From an uncultured Collinsella sp. (GTDB lineage: Bacteria; Actinomycetota; Coriobacteriia; Coriobacteriales; Coriobacteriaceae), in NCBI GenBank assembly GCA_944321445.1, contig CALULJ010000002.1, positions 34,601 to 98,600 on the forward strand: DNA of 64,000 nucleotides. Reading direction: 5' to 3'. The position numbers and the translations under genes were made by a program. Positions 63,701 to 64,000 of the stretch are shown one piece after another (position 1 is the first letter of the stretch; every line of letters starts with the position of its first letter). The notes below the pieces were generated by a model. The model ran no database searches and was not told the origin of the DNA. It saw nothing but the letters and a program-made list of their open reading frames with translations.

Positions 63701-64000
63701 TTCAGCTGCCGATTGACCTCACGGTTGATGTCGCGCGCTCGCTTCAGGTGCTCATCCATCGAAGCGATCTTGCGCGTCGCGCGCTCTTTGCGGCGCTTAT
63801 GCTTCGAGATGCCCGCAGCCTCCTCGATGAGGCTGCGGCGCTCCTCGGGGCGGCTTTGCAAGATGCCGTCGAGCTTGCCCTGGCTGATGATGGAATGCGT
63901 GTCCTTGCCCAAGCCGGAATCGTTCAGGATGTCCTGGATATCCATCAAACGGCACGGGCTGGAGTTGATGAGGTACTCGCTCTCTCCGGAGCGATACATG
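60772..64000 (-). CDS. smc: Chromosome segregation protein SMC (N terminus beyond window)
   Basis: Condensin ATPase organising the chromosome. The visible 1076 codons cover the part after the N-terminal Walker A head. They run from the conserved ISQGKLDGILQSRPEERR region through coiled coil one (about 60-390), the hinge (about 400-550, GTVRARMGDLIEAPQDLEDL), coiled coil two, and the C-terminal head with signature LMSGGEKSLTALALLFA and Walker B PFYVLDEVEAALDDSN. About 100 N-terminal residues lie outside the window, so the Met at the edge is internal. The order smc-ftsY-ffh is common in Gram-positives. Confidence 0.96.
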   Translation of the reverse strand, partial: MYRSGESEYLINSSPCRLMDIQDILNDSGLGKDTHSIISQGKLDGILQSRPEERRSLIEEAAGISKHKRRKERATRKIASMDEHLKRARDINREVNRQLKPLERQVDRARKHRDLTARARELTQILAVDELRELQANWADLETRSKQADAALELARYRLGEKQRELEKLQVMLEEKGLFVGDLGERRRHMQDIVGRIGSDMRLLEEKGRNMVARLSDMRGTLSGSEHQRKRVVEDLEDIRRQLDEVRAAAEVAQAEVDELGPAADVLHERRVELDGRISDLNRQRRDAQRTADSAALEYVKAKETVSNAEIEDSMFASRLEQISSQVDTVRASLESRRDRADEIDALLAEARDRREEAKASMDAARAALEDRRAREAEARTRHSEVTSELASLKKLDERMADASPLVSKVSRAHAGTVRARMGDLIEAPQDLEDLVERLLATDIDALVVDNATALSALSEFALTQASSSGEAALIARSVEAPEPVEGAAGFRLVERLNVREGFGNVVAAVLGSVYVVDTIDDALAAPAFPGVVYVTRDGARIYGGGLVRVGSAGDAAAGTLERKRRIRELENLEPDLSALFERAGEQVAEASAALAEVRASDGDLAGELARLEGERTSVLSEIGRPEHSLSQSLSEQTNLERRREQAMSAVREIQPKLDELAQQRDAAREEADDLVRQIEDATDELERVRRDDAEAAGRLADAKVRAAQAAERLKSLQSRAPELEHRLEGIERRIRATRQASRSLEVLRLRVDPLHDRYLALSERAMDWAARLRDQASIEEADSASLKKTIEAARSEVDAAQAAVDAAQAEVSDVKVVRGKLEVQVENAIQAITADGTTVLEEALALPAPDDRAACERELADLVRQINNLGPVNQVAFEEYERLRERADYIAAQLADLESARSALTKIASAIDRKMRRQFLTTFEKVDANFREIFSMLFPGGSAHLEMTDPDHPAETGIEVVAQPRGKRITKMMLMSGGEKSLTALALLFAVYRTRTVPFYVLDEVEAALDDSNLGKLIGAIDHLRHSTQLLVISHQRRTMEDADVLYGVSMQADGVSRVVSQRLDRKTGKVVNA

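Overview
The window looks like chromosomal DNA of a high-GC member of the Coriobacteriia, most likely Collinsella. That placement rests on base composition, gene order and gene content (for example NusB/XseB/TlyA/NadK/RecN downstream of EF-P, and an ileS T-box) and has not been tested by a search. About 58 protein-coding genes are supported. I saw no rRNA, tRNA or CRISPR array.

Layout: (1) 1-8.4 kb, + strand: an almost gap-free operon for aromatic amino-acid synthesis (aroF, tyrA, aroB, aroA, aroC, pheA, an aroE-aroK fusion, aroQ). It covers every step from DAHP to chorismate and prephenate, plus the phenylalanine and tyrosine branch enzymes. A FUSC-family membrane protein follows. (2) 10.4-23.4 kb, - strand: a long housekeeping cluster read alaS, ruvX, mltG, yqeG, aroK, a degenerate AroB-like gene, an M24 peptidase, efp, asp23/gls24, nusB, xseB, tlyA, nadK, recN. 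Most neighbours overlap by 4-11 bases. (3) 23.5-29.5 kb, - strand: rarA, dgt, and a DUF948-like / anti-sigma-like / sigma factor / AI-2E transporter cluster. (4) 29.8-38.1 kb: an isolated prepilin peptidase, a small Tyr-rich membrane protein, a GT2 glycosyltransferase, lspA-rluD, ileS under a T-box, and a Gfo/Idh oxidoreductase.

(5) 38.1-46.1 kb is accessory DNA. It holds a 151-bp MITE-like inverted repeat, an IS110-family element whose long right end folds into a candidate bridge RNA, and an AT-richer seven-gene set on the - strand. That set comprises a 12-TM regulator with an HTH at both ends, a secreted Cys-containing protein, two membrane-anchored exported proteins, two ABC-2-like membrane subunits and an ABC ATPase. 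I read it as a self-regulated secretion, immunity or signalling system. It is the best candidate here for something undescribed.

(6) 46.5-57.9 kb: a GldA-like dehydrogenase, a CPBP protease with a possible frame disruption, an NYN/OST-HTH protein, ftsH, a MATE pump, a SpoU methylase, a dihydrofolate reductase-flavodoxin fusion next to thyA, and a MerR regulator divergent from a YitT-like gene across a MerR-type operator. (7) 58.0-64.0 kb, - strand: smc (cut by the window end), ftsY and ffh. Two large perfect inverted repeats lie between ftsY and ffh.
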